Origin: Herbaspirillum sp. AP02
Lineage (GTDB): Bacteria; Pseudomonadota; Gammaproteobacteria; Burkholderiales; Burkholderiaceae_D
Reading direction: 5' to 3'
Assembly: GCF_015767275.1 (NCBI RefSeq)
Contig: NZ_JADWMY010000003.1
Coordinates: 1-64,000 of the forward strand
Length of the DNA stretch: 64,000 nucleotides
The notes under the pieces are model-generated. The model did not search any database and had not been told where the DNA came from. It worked only from the letters and a program-made list of their open reading frames with translations. Positions 1 to 8,627 of this stretch are shown piece by piece (the stretch's first letter is position 1; every line of letters begins with the position of its first letter). Position numbers and translations under genes: made by a program.

Positions 1-19
1 CAGGGGCGGGACTGCGCCT

Positions 20-505
20 TCAAGCAGCGAAGCGCTGCAATACCACCACTGCCTCGGTGCCCAGCAAGGGGCCTTCCACGCTGACCGCAGGTGCAGAATC
101 TTGCACCACGTCAGCTGCGCGCAGGGGAAGTTGCGGCCCGCCCAGCGCGTCGCCGATCTGCGCGGTGGAGGCGGCATAGACCACGCGGCCGATGCCGCCC
201 CAGAACATCGCGCCGCAGCACATTGCGCAGGGTTCGCCACTGGCGTAGACGGTGGTGTCGCGCATCGCTTCCAGGCCCAGCTCTTTCTGCGCGCGACGCA
301 CCAGCACCATCTCGGCGTGGCCGGTGCAGTCGGCGGCGGTGTTCTGGTTGTTCAATGCCGTCATCAGCACCGTGCCGTCGCGCGCGACCAGGGTGGCGCC
401 GAAGGGCATATCGCCGCGCTTGAGCGCTTGCGCGGAGGCGTCGATGGCCAGGCGCATGGCGGCGTGGTCCTGTTCGTTGAAGGGGAGGAGGGTGGGGGTA
501 CGCAT
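20..505 (-). CDS. Nucleoside/base deaminase (CDA superfamily)
   Basis: A 161-residue zinc-dependent deaminase of the cytidine/deoxycytidylate deaminase superfamily, probably acting on a purine base or nucleoside (guanine deaminase-like) in the cytoplasm. The zinc site is plain: HAE in the middle of the protein, followed by PCAMC about thirty residues later, the His/Glu/Cys/Cys set of this family. The start is the ATG at 505 (MRTPTLLPF); longer in-frame versions run into the upstream gene and look non-coding. It lies 8 bp after the flavin-reductase-fold gene, so the two are likely cotranscribed with the BMP binding-protein gene. TadA, the tRNA adenosine deaminase, is the main alternative; the uptake-gene context favours a free base or nucleoside. 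The substrate cannot be fixed from sequence. Confidence 0.85.
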   Translation of the reverse strand: MRTPTLLPFNEQDHAAMRLAIDASAQALKRGDMPFGATLVARDGTVLMTALNNQNTAADCTGHAEMVLVRRAQKELGLEAMRDTTVYASGEPCAMCCGAMFWGGIGRVVYAASTAQIGDALGGPQLPLRAADVVQDSAPAVSVEGPLLGTEAVVVLQRFAA

Positions 506-513
506 GGTCGGCC

Positions 514-1143
514 TCACATTTCGTCGATCGGGGTGGTGGCGGCTTGCGCTTTGTCGAGCGTGAAGCGGCCGCTGGTGTTGAGGTAGAAGCTGGCGCCGAA
601 GCGGCCTACCGGATGATAGTCCTGCAGGCGCACGCGCCATTGTTCGGTGTCCACCAGGCCGTCGCGCGCGGCCAGCCATTGCACGCGACCGATGAAGATG
701 TAGCGGCTGGCCGTTTCCAGTTTTTCATGCAGCACGCATTCAAAGGCGACCGGTGCCTCGGCGATGCGCGGCGGCTTGATCGTCTGCGCCGGCACGGCGT
801 GCAGGCCGGCGTGTTCCAGCTCGCTCTGGTGCGGCGGCAGCGTGGCGCCGCAGGCATCCATTTGTGCGCACATCGCTTCGTCGGTCAGGTGCACGACAAA
901 CTCGCCGGTACGCAGGATGTTGGCAGCGGTGTCCTTGAGCGCACCGTCCTGCAGGCGGTTGATGCTGACCATCACGATAGGGGGATCCTCGCCCAGCATG
1001 TTGAACATGGAGAACGGCGCGGCGTTGACCGTGCCGTCTTCACCCAGGGTGGTGATGAGCGCGATCGGGCGTGGCACGATCAGGCTGGCCATCAGCTTGT
1101 AGCGCTGGTAGACGCTGAGTTCGGCGAAGTCGATTTCTGTCAT
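514..1143 (-). CDS. Flavin reductase-like, FMN-binding split-barrel protein
   Basis: A 209-residue protein of the flavin reductase-like family (FMN-binding split barrel). The N-terminal part has the family pattern PRPIALITT followed by NAAPFSMFN, the segment that contacts the FMN phosphate and isoalloxazine in characterised relatives. Such proteins either supply reduced flavin to a monooxygenase or are flavoenzymes of unknown substrate. No partner monooxygenase is present. The gene is 8 bp from the deaminase gene and about 130 bp downstream of the BMP-family gene on the same strand, so a role in catabolising the imported compound is plausible but inferred. No signal peptide or membrane segment is visible. 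Confidence 0.75.
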   Translation of the reverse strand: MTEIDFAELSVYQRYKLMASLIVPRPIALITTLGEDGTVNAAPFSMFNMLGEDPPIVMVSINRLQDGALKDTAANILRTGEFVVHLTDEAMCAQMDACGATLPPHQSELEHAGLHAVPAQTIKPPRIAEAPVAFECVLHEKLETASRYIFIGRVQWLAARDGLVDTEQWRVRLQDYHPVGRFGASFYLNTSGRFTLDKAQAATTPIDEM

Positions 1144-1273
1144 GGCGTTCTCGAGATGTTCTTTGGTACTTTTTGCTACTGCACGGTGATGCGTGATGAT
1201 GGGCCGTTTGTGGTTTGTGGTTTGCCCTGTCCGCTATCCCGGGCAAGGCAAGCCGGTATGCCGGTAGGCAGGG

Positions 1274-2356
1274 TTATGGCTGCTTGCCCTGGATGCCTTC
1301 CACATACCACTTCATGGTCCATATTTCGGACTCGGGAACGGTGCGGCCGGCGGCGACCTGCAACTGCCCGGCCTGGTTGTTGATGGGGCCGGCAAAGGGC
1401 TGCAAGGTGCCGGCGACGATGGCCTTGCGGCGTTCTTCCGCTTGCGCCACCACGTCCTTGGGCAGCCCGGCGTTGTAGGGAGCGAGCTGGACGATGCCTT
1501 CCTTCATGCCCCACTTGGTGTCCTCCGCCTTCCATTTTCCTTCCAGGACCTGGCGCACCTTGTGGACGTAGTACACGCCCCAGTTCAGCGTGTTGCCGGT
1601 CAGATGCGCCTTGGGGCCGAAGCGGCTCATGTCGGAGTCCTGGCCGAAGGCGTACAGGCCCTTGCTCTCCGCCACCTGCACCGGCGCTGGCGAATCGGTG
1701 TTCTGGTAGAACACGTCGGCGCCCTGTGCGGCCAGTGTTTGTGCGGCATCGCGCTCCAGGCTGGGGTCGTACCAGGCGTTGATCCACACCACCTTGGCAT
1801 TGACCTTGGGGTTCACGCTGCGCGCGCCCAGCACGAAGGCATCCAGGTTGCGGATGACCTCGGGAATCGGGATCGGCGCGACGTAGCCCAGCGTGTTGGT
1901 CTTCGTCATGCGTCCGGCGATGGTGCCCAGCACATAGGCGCCTTCATAGAAGCGCGTCTGGTACAGGCCGACATTGCGCGCCATCGTGTAGCCCGAGCAG
2001 TGCTCGAAGATCACGTCCGGGTTTTCCTTGGCCACCCGCAGCACCGGGTTCATGAAGCCGAACGAGGTGGCGAAGATCATCTTGCAGCCGTCGTCAATCA
2101 GCTGGCGCATGACACGCTCGGCCTCCGGCGTTTCCGGCACGCGCTCGACGAATACCGTTTCGATGCGGGCGCCGAACTCCTTCTCCAGCATGCGCCGTCC
2201 GAGATCATGCTGGAAAGACCAGCCGATGTCGGCGACCGGGCCCGGATAGATGAAGCCTATCTTCAGCTTCGGGGCAGCCGCCAGGGCGGCGAACGGTTGC
2301 GACAACGCGGCCATGGCAGCGGCGCTGGATGCAAGCAGGAATTGACGGCGGTTCAT
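1274..2356 (-). CDS. BMP-family ABC transporter substrate-binding protein
   Basis: A periplasmic solute-binding protein of about 360 residues in the BMP/PnrA-like (Med) family, whose known members bind purine nucleosides, riboflavin or related heterocycles. The N-terminus NRRQFLLASS followed by a hydrophobic stretch ending AALAA is an export signal; the paired arginines are Tat-like but incomplete. The mature protein starts KLKIGFIYPGPVADIGWSF, typical of the family. ATG at 2356 is chosen; a GTG one codon upstream (2359) is also possible, and a ribosome binding site (AAGGAG) precedes both. No ATPase or permease gene is in the window, so these may lie beyond the left edge. It is probably controlled by the adjacent GntR-type gene. 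Confidence 0.88.
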   Translation of the reverse strand: MNRRQFLLASSAAAMAALSQPFAALAAAPKLKIGFIYPGPVADIGWSFQHDLGRRMLEKEFGARIETVFVERVPETPEAERVMRQLIDDGCKMIFATSFGFMNPVLRVAKENPDVIFEHCSGYTMARNVGLYQTRFYEGAYVLGTIAGRMTKTNTLGYVAPIPIPEVIRNLDAFVLGARSVNPKVNAKVVWINAWYDPSLERDAAQTLAAQGADVFYQNTDSPAPVQVAESKGLYAFGQDSDMSRFGPKAHLTGNTLNWGVYYVHKVRQVLEGKWKAEDTKWGMKEGIVQLAPYNAGLPKDVVAQAEERRKAIVAGTLQPFAGPINNQAGQLQVAAGRTVPESEIWTMKWYVEGIQGKQP

Positions 2357-2410
2357 CACGGCGGGACTCCTTGTTGAATGGATCGATCGGTGGCGAAAAT
2401 TCGCCGTTGA

Positions 2411-2500
2411 TCGTATACATGCAATTTGGATGCCAGTCTAAAAATTATATTATCTATATGATTTTAAAAGGTTTAATAAATAATATTATATTGTATACAT
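2411..2500. promoter_or_regulatory. Two GTATAC operator-like sites upstream of the BMP gene
   Basis: The AT-rich 240-bp gap between the BMP gene and the GntR gene contains two copies of a GTATAC-centred motif, TCGTATACAT at 2411-2420 and TTGTATACAT at 2491-2500, with centres 80 bp apart. FCD-type GntR regulators often bind short palindromes of this sort, and the gap lies between such a regulator and its presumed target. The regulator assignment is inference; the repeats are seen directly. Confidence 0.4.
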
Positions 2501-2599
2501 TTTTATGCGAACAAAAATTGGGCGCTTTGCACGCCTTGGACGCGCGTCTTGCACCAGACATGGGCGGGTGGATGTTGAAAGAGTGGGATCGGATGAAGC

Positions 2600-3283
2600 T
2601 CAGAAGATGCGGCGCAATGCGTCGGGCTTTTCTTCCGGCAGGCGCAGGCGCCCCTCCAGTGCCAGCAGGTGGCGCTCCATCTCGGCGCTGGCGCCATTGC
2701 CGTCGCGCAACGCCAGAAGGTCCACCAGGCGGCTGTGTTCGTCATGCTCACAACTGGCCTCGCCGGGGGCTTCGTAGAGCGCGACGATGAGGGAGCAACG
2801 GGTCATCAGTTCGGTCAGCATGCGTTGCAGTACCTGGTTGCCGGACAACTCCGCCAGCGCCAGGTGAAAGCCGCCGGCCAGGGCGACCCAGCGCGGGTGG
2901 TCGCCGTCATGCAGCGCGGCGTGCTCGGCCTGCAGGCGCTGCCGCAGTTTGGCGACGTCACCGTGGTCAATCTGGCGCGCTACTTCGCGCACGATGGCGC
3001 CCTCGATCGCGCGCCGGGCAGCGAACACGTCGCGTGTCTCCTTCGGTCCCGGCGTCGCCACCGCTGCGCCCTTGTTGGGCACCACGTTGACGATGCGCAA
3101 TTCCGACAGTCGCCGCAGGGCTTGCCGCACCACCGTGCGGCTGACGCCGAACTGCTCGCACAGGCTGGCTTCCTGCAGGCGCGTGCCCGGCTTCAACCGA
3201 CCATGCATGACGGCGTTGAAGATGGCCTCGTAGACGGTCTGATCGAGGGTTTCCGGAGTGTCGGCGGCGTGGTGCGATTTCAT
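2600..3283 (-). CDS. GntR-family regulator, FCD subfamily
   Basis: A 227-residue transcription factor. Residues ~10-80 form a winged helix-turn-helix (LYEAIFNAVMHG-type start, then QFGVSRTVVRQALRRLSE), and the C-terminal ~130 residues are the all-helical FCD ligand domain seen in FadR/LldR/VanR relatives. It is transcribed in the same direction as the BMP, flavin-reductase and deaminase genes and lies just upstream of them. It most likely senses a small acid or heterocycle taken up by this set and represses the operon through the GTATAC sites in the gap. The effector is unknown. ATG at 3283 gives the usual family length. Confidence 0.88.
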   Translation of the reverse strand: MKSHHAADTPETLDQTVYEAIFNAVMHGRLKPGTRLQEASLCEQFGVSRTVVRQALRRLSELRIVNVVPNKGAAVATPGPKETRDVFAARRAIEGAIVREVARQIDHGDVAKLRQRLQAEHAALHDGDHPRWVALAGGFHLALAELSGNQVLQRMLTELMTRCSLIVALYEAPGEASCEHDEHSRLVDLLALRDGNGASAEMERHLLALEGRLRLPEEKPDALRRIF

Positions 3284-3440
3284 TGGATACAGTGGGCTGC
3301 AGGTGGCTGGCCGCGCATGAGCATGTGCGGTCGGTCGGTATCATAACGCGCTACGGGCTCGGCCGGGCTGGCTCGTCTTGATAAGCCAATGCGTGTCGGG
3401 GGTTTTTTGAGGAAGGGGGAACGAGCGACGGAGATGAAAG

Positions 3441-3470
3441 GAAAAAAGCCCACGTTGACGTGGGCTTTTT
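3441..3470 (-). terminator. Rho-independent terminator downstream of tRNA-Lys
   Basis: A perfect GCCCACGT/ACGTGGGC stem flanked by an A-run on the left and a T-run on the right, so it can stop transcription in both directions. It lies 24 bp beyond the 3' end of the minus-strand tRNA-Lys. Confidence 0.85.
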
Positions 3471-3493
3471 CCTTGAGACTACTACTGAATTTC

Positions 3494-3569
3494 TGGTAGG
3501 CCGTGCGGGATTCGAACCTGCGACCAACGGATTAAAAGTCCGCTGCTCTACCAGCTGAGCTAACGACCC
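3494..3569 (-). tRNA. tRNA-Lys (anticodon UUU), CCA encoded
   Basis: A complete 76-nt tRNA on the minus strand. The acceptor stem starts GGGTCGT and ends in encoded CCA; the D-arm TTAGCTCAGCTGGTAGAGC, anticodon loop CTTTTAA (anticodon TTT) and T-arm GGTTCGAATCC are all intact. It lies downstream of cpoB on the same strand, as the lysT cluster follows tol-pal-ybgF in Escherichia coli, so the linkage appears old. It has its own promoter and terminator. Confidence 0.98.
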
Positions 3570-3580
3570 GAAAGACCGCT

Positions 3581-3610
3581 ATTATAGGCAAACTCTATCG
3601 GCACTGTCAA
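3581..3610 (-). promoter_or_regulatory. Near-perfect sigma-70 promoter of tRNA-Lys
   Basis: On the minus strand, TTGACA (3610-3605) and TATAAT (3586-3581) are separated by 18 bp. Both hexamers match the consensus exactly. The expected start of transcription is only a few bases before the tRNA 5' end at 3569, so the leader is very short. Confidence 0.85.
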
Positions 3611-3678
3611 CACTCCGGGGCTGCGTATCGATTTTCGATCATTGCGCATCCCGTCATGCGCCGACACCGCGCCGGTGC

Positions 3679-4434
3679 TTACTTCAGCGATGCCATCCGT
3701 TCCTTGCCGGTCTGCGCGGCAGGGGTGTTCGGGTACTTGGCGATCAACTGCTCCAGGGTCTTCTTGGCCGCTGCCTTGTCCTTCAATTCCGCTTGCGAGC
3801 TGGCGATGTTGAGCAGGGCGTCGGCCGCCTTGGGGTTGTCCGGATAATTCTTCACCACCACTTGCTGCGCGGCGATGGCACCCTTGTAGTCGCGCTGGGC
3901 GTAGAGGGAATTGCCTTGCCAGTATTGCGCCGAGGGGGCATAGCCGGATTGCGGATAGCGCTTCAGGAAATCGGCGAAGGCATTGCCCGCTCCCTTGTAG
4001 TCGCCACCCTTGAATTGCGACAGCGCCGCATCGTAGGCCTGCTGCTCAGACACGCCCACAGCCACGGTCTGGCCGTCCACGCTGACCTGCTGCGGCTCCA
4101 GCTTGCGCAGGCGCGCGTCGAGGTCGACGTAGAAGTCCTTCTGACGTTGCTGGGCGTTGGTAATCTCGTTGGTCAAGACCTCGATCTGGCCACGTAGCGC
4201 GGCAATCTGCGACTGCAGGTTGTCGTTGCGGTCCGAGAGGGTCAGGACACTGTTCTTGTCGGCCTTGTTGGAGACGTCGCGCTGCAGGGCTTCGATCTTG
4301 GAACGGATATCCAGGATGGCCTTGCGTGCTTCGTCATCGTCAAACATGCCGGCACGGGCGGTAAGCGGTAGGAAAGCCGTGGCGGCCAGCAAGGCCGCCA
4401 CGGTCACCGATTTCAGTTTGAAAGCGGTATGCAT
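3679..4434 (-). CDS. cpoB: Tol-Pal system protein CpoB (YbgF)
   Basis: A 251-residue periplasmic protein that in E. coli links outer-membrane constriction by Tol-Pal to septal peptidoglycan synthesis (PBP1B/LpoB). A Sec signal peptide ends at about residue 28 (LTARAG). Residues ~35-105 form a coiled coil, and the C-terminal half is built of TPR repeats (YDAALSQFKGGDYKGA, then SAQYWQGNSLYAQRDYKGA). It is the last gene of the minus-strand tol-pal operon, 5 bp after pal. Length, domain order and position match the family. Confidence 0.95.
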   Translation of the reverse strand: MHTAFKLKSVTVAALLAATAFLPLTARAGMFDDDEARKAILDIRSKIEALQRDVSNKADKNSVLTLSDRNDNLQSQIAALRGQIEVLTNEITNAQQRQKDFYVDLDARLRKLEPQQVSVDGQTVAVGVSEQQAYDAALSQFKGGDYKGAGNAFADFLKRYPQSGYAPSAQYWQGNSLYAQRDYKGAIAAQQVVVKNYPDNPKAADALLNIASSQAELKDKAAAKKTLEQLIAKYPNTPAAQTGKERMASLK

Positions 4435-4439
4435 ATCGA

Positions 4440-4958
4440 TTATTGATAAGCGATGTCAGCGCGACGGTTCTCGGCGTAGGACGATTCATCCTGGCCCAGT
4501 GCCTTGGGCTTTTCCTTGCCGAAGGAAACCGCTTCCACTTGTGCATCCGACACGCCCAGCAGGACCAGGGCCTTGCGGACGGCTTCAGCACGCTTCTGAC
4601 CCAGGGCCAGGTTGTACTCGGCGCCACCGCGATCATCGGTATTGCCCTGGATGATGACCTTGCGATCCTTGTGTGCCACCAGGTACTTGGCGTGGTTTTC
4701 GATGACGGTGCGGAATTCCGGCTTGACGGTGTAGCTGTCGTAGTCGAAGTACACGCTACGCTTGGCCAGCACGCCTTGCGGGTCGTTCAGCGGATCGACC
4801 GAACCGGCGTTGACAGTGCCCACCGAGCGGGTGTCAGCGCCGTTGCTGGCGCCGTTCTGCACGGGAGCGTTAGCCTTGTCGTCCAGCTTGGTGGACGAGC
4901 AGGCGGCCAGCAGAACAGCGCTGGAGACGATGAGGGCGAAGGTACTGATAGTGCGCAT
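4440..4958 (-). CDS. pal: Peptidoglycan-associated lipoprotein Pal
   Basis: A 172-residue outer-membrane lipoprotein. The lipobox LLAAC places the lipidated cysteine at residue 20. After a short linker, the OmpA-like peptidoglycan-binding domain covers ~70-172 (VYFDYDSYTVKPEF, NTDDRGGAEYNLALGQKRA, ENRRADI). It binds peptidoglycan and TolB and helps keep the outer membrane attached during division. It lies between tolB and cpoB; the start is backed by a good AAGGAG ribosome binding site. Confidence 0.97.
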   Translation of the reverse strand: MRTISTFALIVSSAVLLAACSSTKLDDKANAPVQNGASNGADTRSVGTVNAGSVDPLNDPQGVLAKRSVYFDYDSYTVKPEFRTVIENHAKYLVAHKDRKVIIQGNTDDRGGAEYNLALGQKRAEAVRKALVLLGVSDAQVEAVSFGKEKPKALGQDESSYAENRRADIAYQ

Positions 4959-5001
4959 TTTGGATTTCTCCTTGTCGTGATGAAAGCAATATTGGATTTC
5001 T

Positions 5002-6288
5002 TTATTTCATGAACGGACCCCAGGTCGGTTCCCTGATATCACCGGCCTGCGTCGTGAGACGCTGTTTGATTCGACCGTCGACGGAGACGACGGCCAGGGA
5101 TCCGCGACGACCAGATTCCGTCGCGTACATGATGTATTTGCCGTTGGGCGCAAAGCTGGGCGATTGGTCGCGGCCGCCATCGGAGAGACGGGTCTCCTGG
5201 CCATTGGTCAGGTCCAGTGCGTACAGCTGGAACAGGCCGTCGCGACGCGAGATGAAGGCCAGCGTCTTGCCGTCAGGCGAAATGCGCGGGCTGATGTTGT
5301 AGCTGCCGTTGAAGGTGACGCGCTGTGGCGAGCCGCCATCCAGGCCGACCTTGTACACCTGCGGGCCGCCGCTGCGGTCGCTGGTGAAATAGACGCTGCC
5401 GCCATCGGGCGAGAATTGCGGTTCGGTATCGATGCCGGCACTGTTGGTCAGGCGACGCAGACCGGAGCCGTCGGCATTGATCACGTAGACCTGGGTCAGG
5501 CCGTCGCGGGTCAGGGCCACGGCCAGGCGCGAGCCATCCGGCGACCAGGCCGGGGCCGAGTTGCTGCCCTTGAAGTTGGCCACGATGGAGCGCTGGCGGG
5601 TCACCAGGTTCTGGATGTAGACCACCGGCTTCTTCATCTCGAAGGAGACGTAGGCGACCTTGGTGCCATCGGGCGACCAGGACGGCGAGATGATGGGCTC
5701 GTTGGAGCGCAGCGCCACCTGCGTACCTTCACCGTCGGCATCAGCCACTTCCAGGCGATATTCGCTGCCGGACTTGGTCACGTAGGAGATGCGGGTGGAG
5801 AAGATGCCCGGGATGCCGGTCAGCTTCTGGTAGATGTCGTCGGCGATCTTGTGCGCGGTCAGGCGCAGCAACTGCGGCTGGGCGCCGATGGACAGGGCCG
5901 ACAGCTGGCTCGACTGGACCGTATCGAAGAGGCGGTAGCGCACATCGAAGCGGCCATCGGCCAGGCGCGTGACGCTGCCCACGGCCAGTGCATTGGCGCC
6001 GCGCTTCTGCCAATCGCCATAGTTGATGGCGGAGGAGTCGGAGAGGGCGTCGCCATTGTCGATGAGCTTGAAGATGCCACTACGGGCCAGATCGGCCTTG
6101 ACCACCGAGGTGATCTGTTGCGGTGCCGATTCCTCGCCAGGGAAGGCGGTGATGGCGATCGGGATCTGCGAAGCACCCACGCCGGTGATCTCGAAGCGGA
6201 TCTGCGCCTGCGAGGCCGGGGCGAAGGACAGGCCGGCCACCACGGCGGTGGCGGCGGCGATGCTGGTCAGGTAACGGGCTTTAATCAT
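5002..6288 (-). CDS. tolB: Tol-Pal translocation protein TolB
   Basis: A 428-residue periplasmic beta-propeller protein that binds Pal and the TolA C-terminus. A signal peptide ends around ASQA (residue ~28), followed by the TolB N-terminal domain to about residue 165. Then come five to six WD40-like/PD40 repeats with the recurring pattern SPSWSPDGTKVAYVS, APAWSPDGSRLAVAL, EPQFSPDGGSVYFTS, SPRISPDGKTLAFIS and SPSFAPNGKYIMYAT. The gene follows tolA by 3 bp and precedes pal by 43 bp. Confidence 0.97.
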   Translation of the reverse strand: MIKARYLTSIAAATAVVAGLSFAPASQAQIRFEITGVGASQIPIAITAFPGEESAPQQITSVVKADLARSGIFKLIDNGDALSDSSAINYGDWQKRGANALAVGSVTRLADGRFDVRYRLFDTVQSSQLSALSIGAQPQLLRLTAHKIADDIYQKLTGIPGIFSTRISYVTKSGSEYRLEVADADGEGTQVALRSNEPIISPSWSPDGTKVAYVSFEMKKPVVYIQNLVTRQRSIVANFKGSNSAPAWSPDGSRLAVALTRDGLTQVYVINADGSGLRRLTNSAGIDTEPQFSPDGGSVYFTSDRSGGPQVYKVGLDGGSPQRVTFNGSYNISPRISPDGKTLAFISRRDGLFQLYALDLTNGQETRLSDGGRDQSPSFAPNGKYIMYATESGRRGSLAVVSVDGRIKQRLTTQAGDIREPTWGPFMK

Positions 6289-6291
6289 CGT

Positions 6292-7266
6292 TTACTGATC
6301 TTTCGGATAATGGGTGAAAGTGAAGCTGGACGGTACCTTGCCATCCTTGTCGGCCGGGAAGGGCTGCGAGTTCATGATGGCCGTACGCACGGCTTCGTCG
6401 AAGCCCGGCACGCCTGAAGGTTTGTTCACACGAACCGTGCGCACGCTACCATCCGGGAACAATTCGACAGTGTACTCCCCGGCCGGGTTTCCGCTCACGC
6501 CGCTGTTATCGAACAAAGTGTTGCTGCGGATCTTGGCACGCAGCTTGTTGGCGTAATCGGGGCTGCCCTTGGGACCCTGCGACTTCTCGGCCTTGCCGGT
6601 ACCACCGGTGGCGCTGGTGGCCTGGCCCATCATGCGTTTCAGGTCTTCCTGGCGGCGCTGTTCGGCGGCCTTGGCGTCAGCCGCGGTCTGCTGCTGCTTC
6701 TTCTTGTCGGCAGCCTGCTTCTCGGCATCGGCCTTCTTCTTGGCCTCGTCTTCCTTCTGTTTCTCTTCCTTCAGCTTCTTCTGTTTCTCGGCTTCCAGCT
6801 TTTCCTTCTTTTCACGGTCGGCCTTGTCCTTTTCAGCCTGTTCCTTCTTCTCGCGCTCGGCCTTTTCCTTCTCGGCCTTGAGCTTGTCGGCCTTCTCCTG
6901 CTTTTCTTGCTTTTCCAGCTCTTCCTTGCGCTTCTTTTCCTTTTCCAGGGCGATGTCAGGCTTCTCGACCTTGGGTTCGTCGATCACCTTGGGCGGCACA
7001 GGCTTGGGTTCAGGCTGGGGCTGCGGTTGCGGCTTGGGCGGTTCCACCACCGGGTCCGGCTCCGGCTGGGGCAGGGTCGGCAGGGGGGCCGCTTCCTTGT
7101 ACTGCGGGTCCCAGATCTCGGCTTCTACGGTGAGCGGGGTTTCGCTCTGCCAGCGGATCCCGATCCAGAAGAACAGGAACAAGGCCACGTGCATCACCAG
7201 CGCCAGCGTGATGGCGCGCCAGCGGCCCGGAGCCTTGGGGATGTTGTAGTGTGCGTTATCGCTCAT
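6292..7266 (-). CDS. tolA: Cell envelope integrity protein TolA
   Basis: A 324-residue inner-membrane protein with one N-terminal transmembrane helix (residues ~18-38). A proline-rich stretch with many PQP/EPKP units follows, then a long Lys/Glu/Ala helical stalk (~100-215). The C-terminal globular domain (~235-324) contacts TolB and Pal; it is a TonB-like fold with GEYTVELFPDGSVRTVRV. The stalk is low complexity, which makes the antisense frame look open but is normal for TolA. The gene is 17 bp downstream of tolR. Confidence 0.95.
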   Translation of the reverse strand: MSDNAHYNIPKAPGRWRAITLALVMHVALFLFFWIGIRWQSETPLTVEAEIWDPQYKEAAPLPTLPQPEPDPVVEPPKPQPQPQPEPKPVPPKVIDEPKVEKPDIALEKEKKRKEELEKQEKQEKADKLKAEKEKAEREKKEQAEKDKADREKKEKLEAEKQKKLKEEKQKEDEAKKKADAEKQAADKKKQQQTAADAKAAEQRRQEDLKRMMGQATSATGGTGKAEKSQGPKGSPDYANKLRAKIRSNTLFDNSGVSGNPAGEYTVELFPDGSVRTVRVNKPSGVPGFDEAVRTAIMNSQPFPADKDGKVPSSFTFTHYPKDQ

Positions 7267-7283
7267 ATCGCTGGGGCGTGCGC

Positions 7284-7718
7284 TTACTTGGTGGCCAGGC
7301 CGACCCGCGCGATGCCCTGTTTCTTCGCTTCCGAGATCACCTGGACCACTTCGTCGTACTTGATTTCCTTGTCGGCCGAAATCATCACGGCCAGCTCGGG
7401 ATTGTCTTCATGCAGCTTGCGCAGACGCTCCGACAGGTCGGTCTTGCCGGTCACGGTCTCGGCCTTCTTGCCGTCGCTCTTGGGGCCGTTGATGCGGATC
7501 GTGGCCTGAGTGTTGGGCTTCAGGGCGATCTCGATGTAATCCGACGGCGGCTGGGTGGACTTGCCGGCCGTGGGCAGGTTGATCACGCTCGGGTTGGTGA
7601 TGGGCGTGGCCACCATGAAGATGATCAGCAGCACCAGCATCACGTCGATGTAGGGCACGACGTTGATCTCGGACTTGAACTTGCGGGGACGACCCCCGCG
7701 CATCGATGACCCGGCCAT
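7284..7718 (-). CDS. tolR: Tol-Pal system protein TolR (ExbD family)
   Basis: A 144-residue ExbD/TolR protein. A single transmembrane helix at ~22-42 carries the proton-channel aspartate in PYIDVMLVLLIIFM (Asp25), and the periplasmic domain follows. With TolQ it forms the proton-driven motor that energises TolA. The start codon overlaps the tolQ stop by one base (TAATG), indicating translational coupling. Confidence 0.96.
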   Translation of the reverse strand: MAGSSMRGGRPRKFKSEINVVPYIDVMLVLLIIFMVATPITNPSVINLPTAGKSTQPPSDYIEIALKPNTQATIRINGPKSDGKKAETVTGKTDLSERLRKLHEDNPELAVMISADKEIKYDEVVQVISEAKKQGIARVGLATK

Positions 7719-8419
7719 TAGCGTGCCTGACGTTGCAAGATGTTGGAGAACTCTTCGATGAAGCTTTCGAAGCGGATCGCCAGGCGATCAATGTCGTGTG
7801 AGTAGCGGTTGTAGGCGACCACGGCCGGGATCGCGGCGAACAGGCCGATGGCGGTGGCGATCAGGGCCTCGGCGATGCCGGGGGCGACGGCCGCCAGGGT
7901 AGCCTGCTGCACGTTGGCCAGGCCGCGGAAGGCGTTCATGATGCCCCAGACGGTACCGAACAGGCCCACATACGGGGACACCGAACCAACCGAGGCCAGG
8001 AAGGCCAGGTGCGATTCGAGGGCGTCCATTTCGCGCTGGTAGGCGGCGCGCATGGCGCGACGGGCACCGTCCAGCAGCAGGCCGGGTTCCACCGCGCCGC
8101 CACGGGCCGTGACCGAGGCCTTGGCCTTGGTGAATTCACCCATGCCGGCCTGGAAGATGCGTTCCATGGCGCCACCGCTGCCGGCCTTACGGCGATTGGA
8201 CAGGGCTTCCTGGTACAGCGCCGACAGATTGCCGCCGGACCAGAAGACGCGTTCGAATTCCTCGGTCTGTATGCGTGCAGCGCGGATGGTGAACATCTTG
8301 CGGAAGATGTAGGTCCAGCTGATGATCGATGCCGACAGCAGCAGCAGCATCACCAGTTGCACCAAAACGGACGCGTTTGCGATCAGTGAAATGAAGGACA
8401 GGTCTTGTGTGACGTTCAT
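7718..8419 (-). CDS. tolQ: Tol-Pal system protein TolQ (ExbB/MotA family)
   Basis: A 233-residue inner-membrane stator protein. Three transmembrane helices lie near residues 15-40, 140-165 and 175-205, with the conserved segments VSPYVGLFGTVWGIMNAF and GIAEALIATAIGLFAAIPA, where the family threonines and glutamate line the channel. The motor complex is TolQ-TolR-TolA. The gene begins about 210 bp after ybgC. Confidence 0.97.
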   Translation of the reverse strand: MNVTQDLSFISLIANASVLVQLVMLLLLSASIISWTYIFRKMFTIRAARIQTEEFERVFWSGGNLSALYQEALSNRRKAGSGGAMERIFQAGMGEFTKAKASVTARGGAVEPGLLLDGARRAMRAAYQREMDALESHLAFLASVGSVSPYVGLFGTVWGIMNAFRGLANVQQATLAAVAPGIAEALIATAIGLFAAIPAVVAYNRYSHDIDRLAIRFESFIEEFSNILQRQAR

Positions 8420-8627
8420 GGGGAAGTGGGGCGGCGTGGCTGCGGTGAATGGATGGTAAGTCGGCGGTATGTATCTTTTGTTCAGGTCTTGAAACTGTTA
8501 CATGAAGCAAAAGACGGTCATTGTAGGTAGAAGGTTTCCGGTTCGGATATCGTCCCAAGCGGCAAGATGGCCGTCCGGACAGTTGTGCTACCTGCTATAA
8601 AGGTCCGGATGAGCTTTTCCGTTGACA

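Noticed and set aside
5164..6417. Long plus-strand open frame (417 codons) opposite tolB
   Set aside because: It is the antisense shadow of tolB in GC-rich DNA; it is His/Gly/Ala-rich with no domain, while tolB shows clear propeller repeats.
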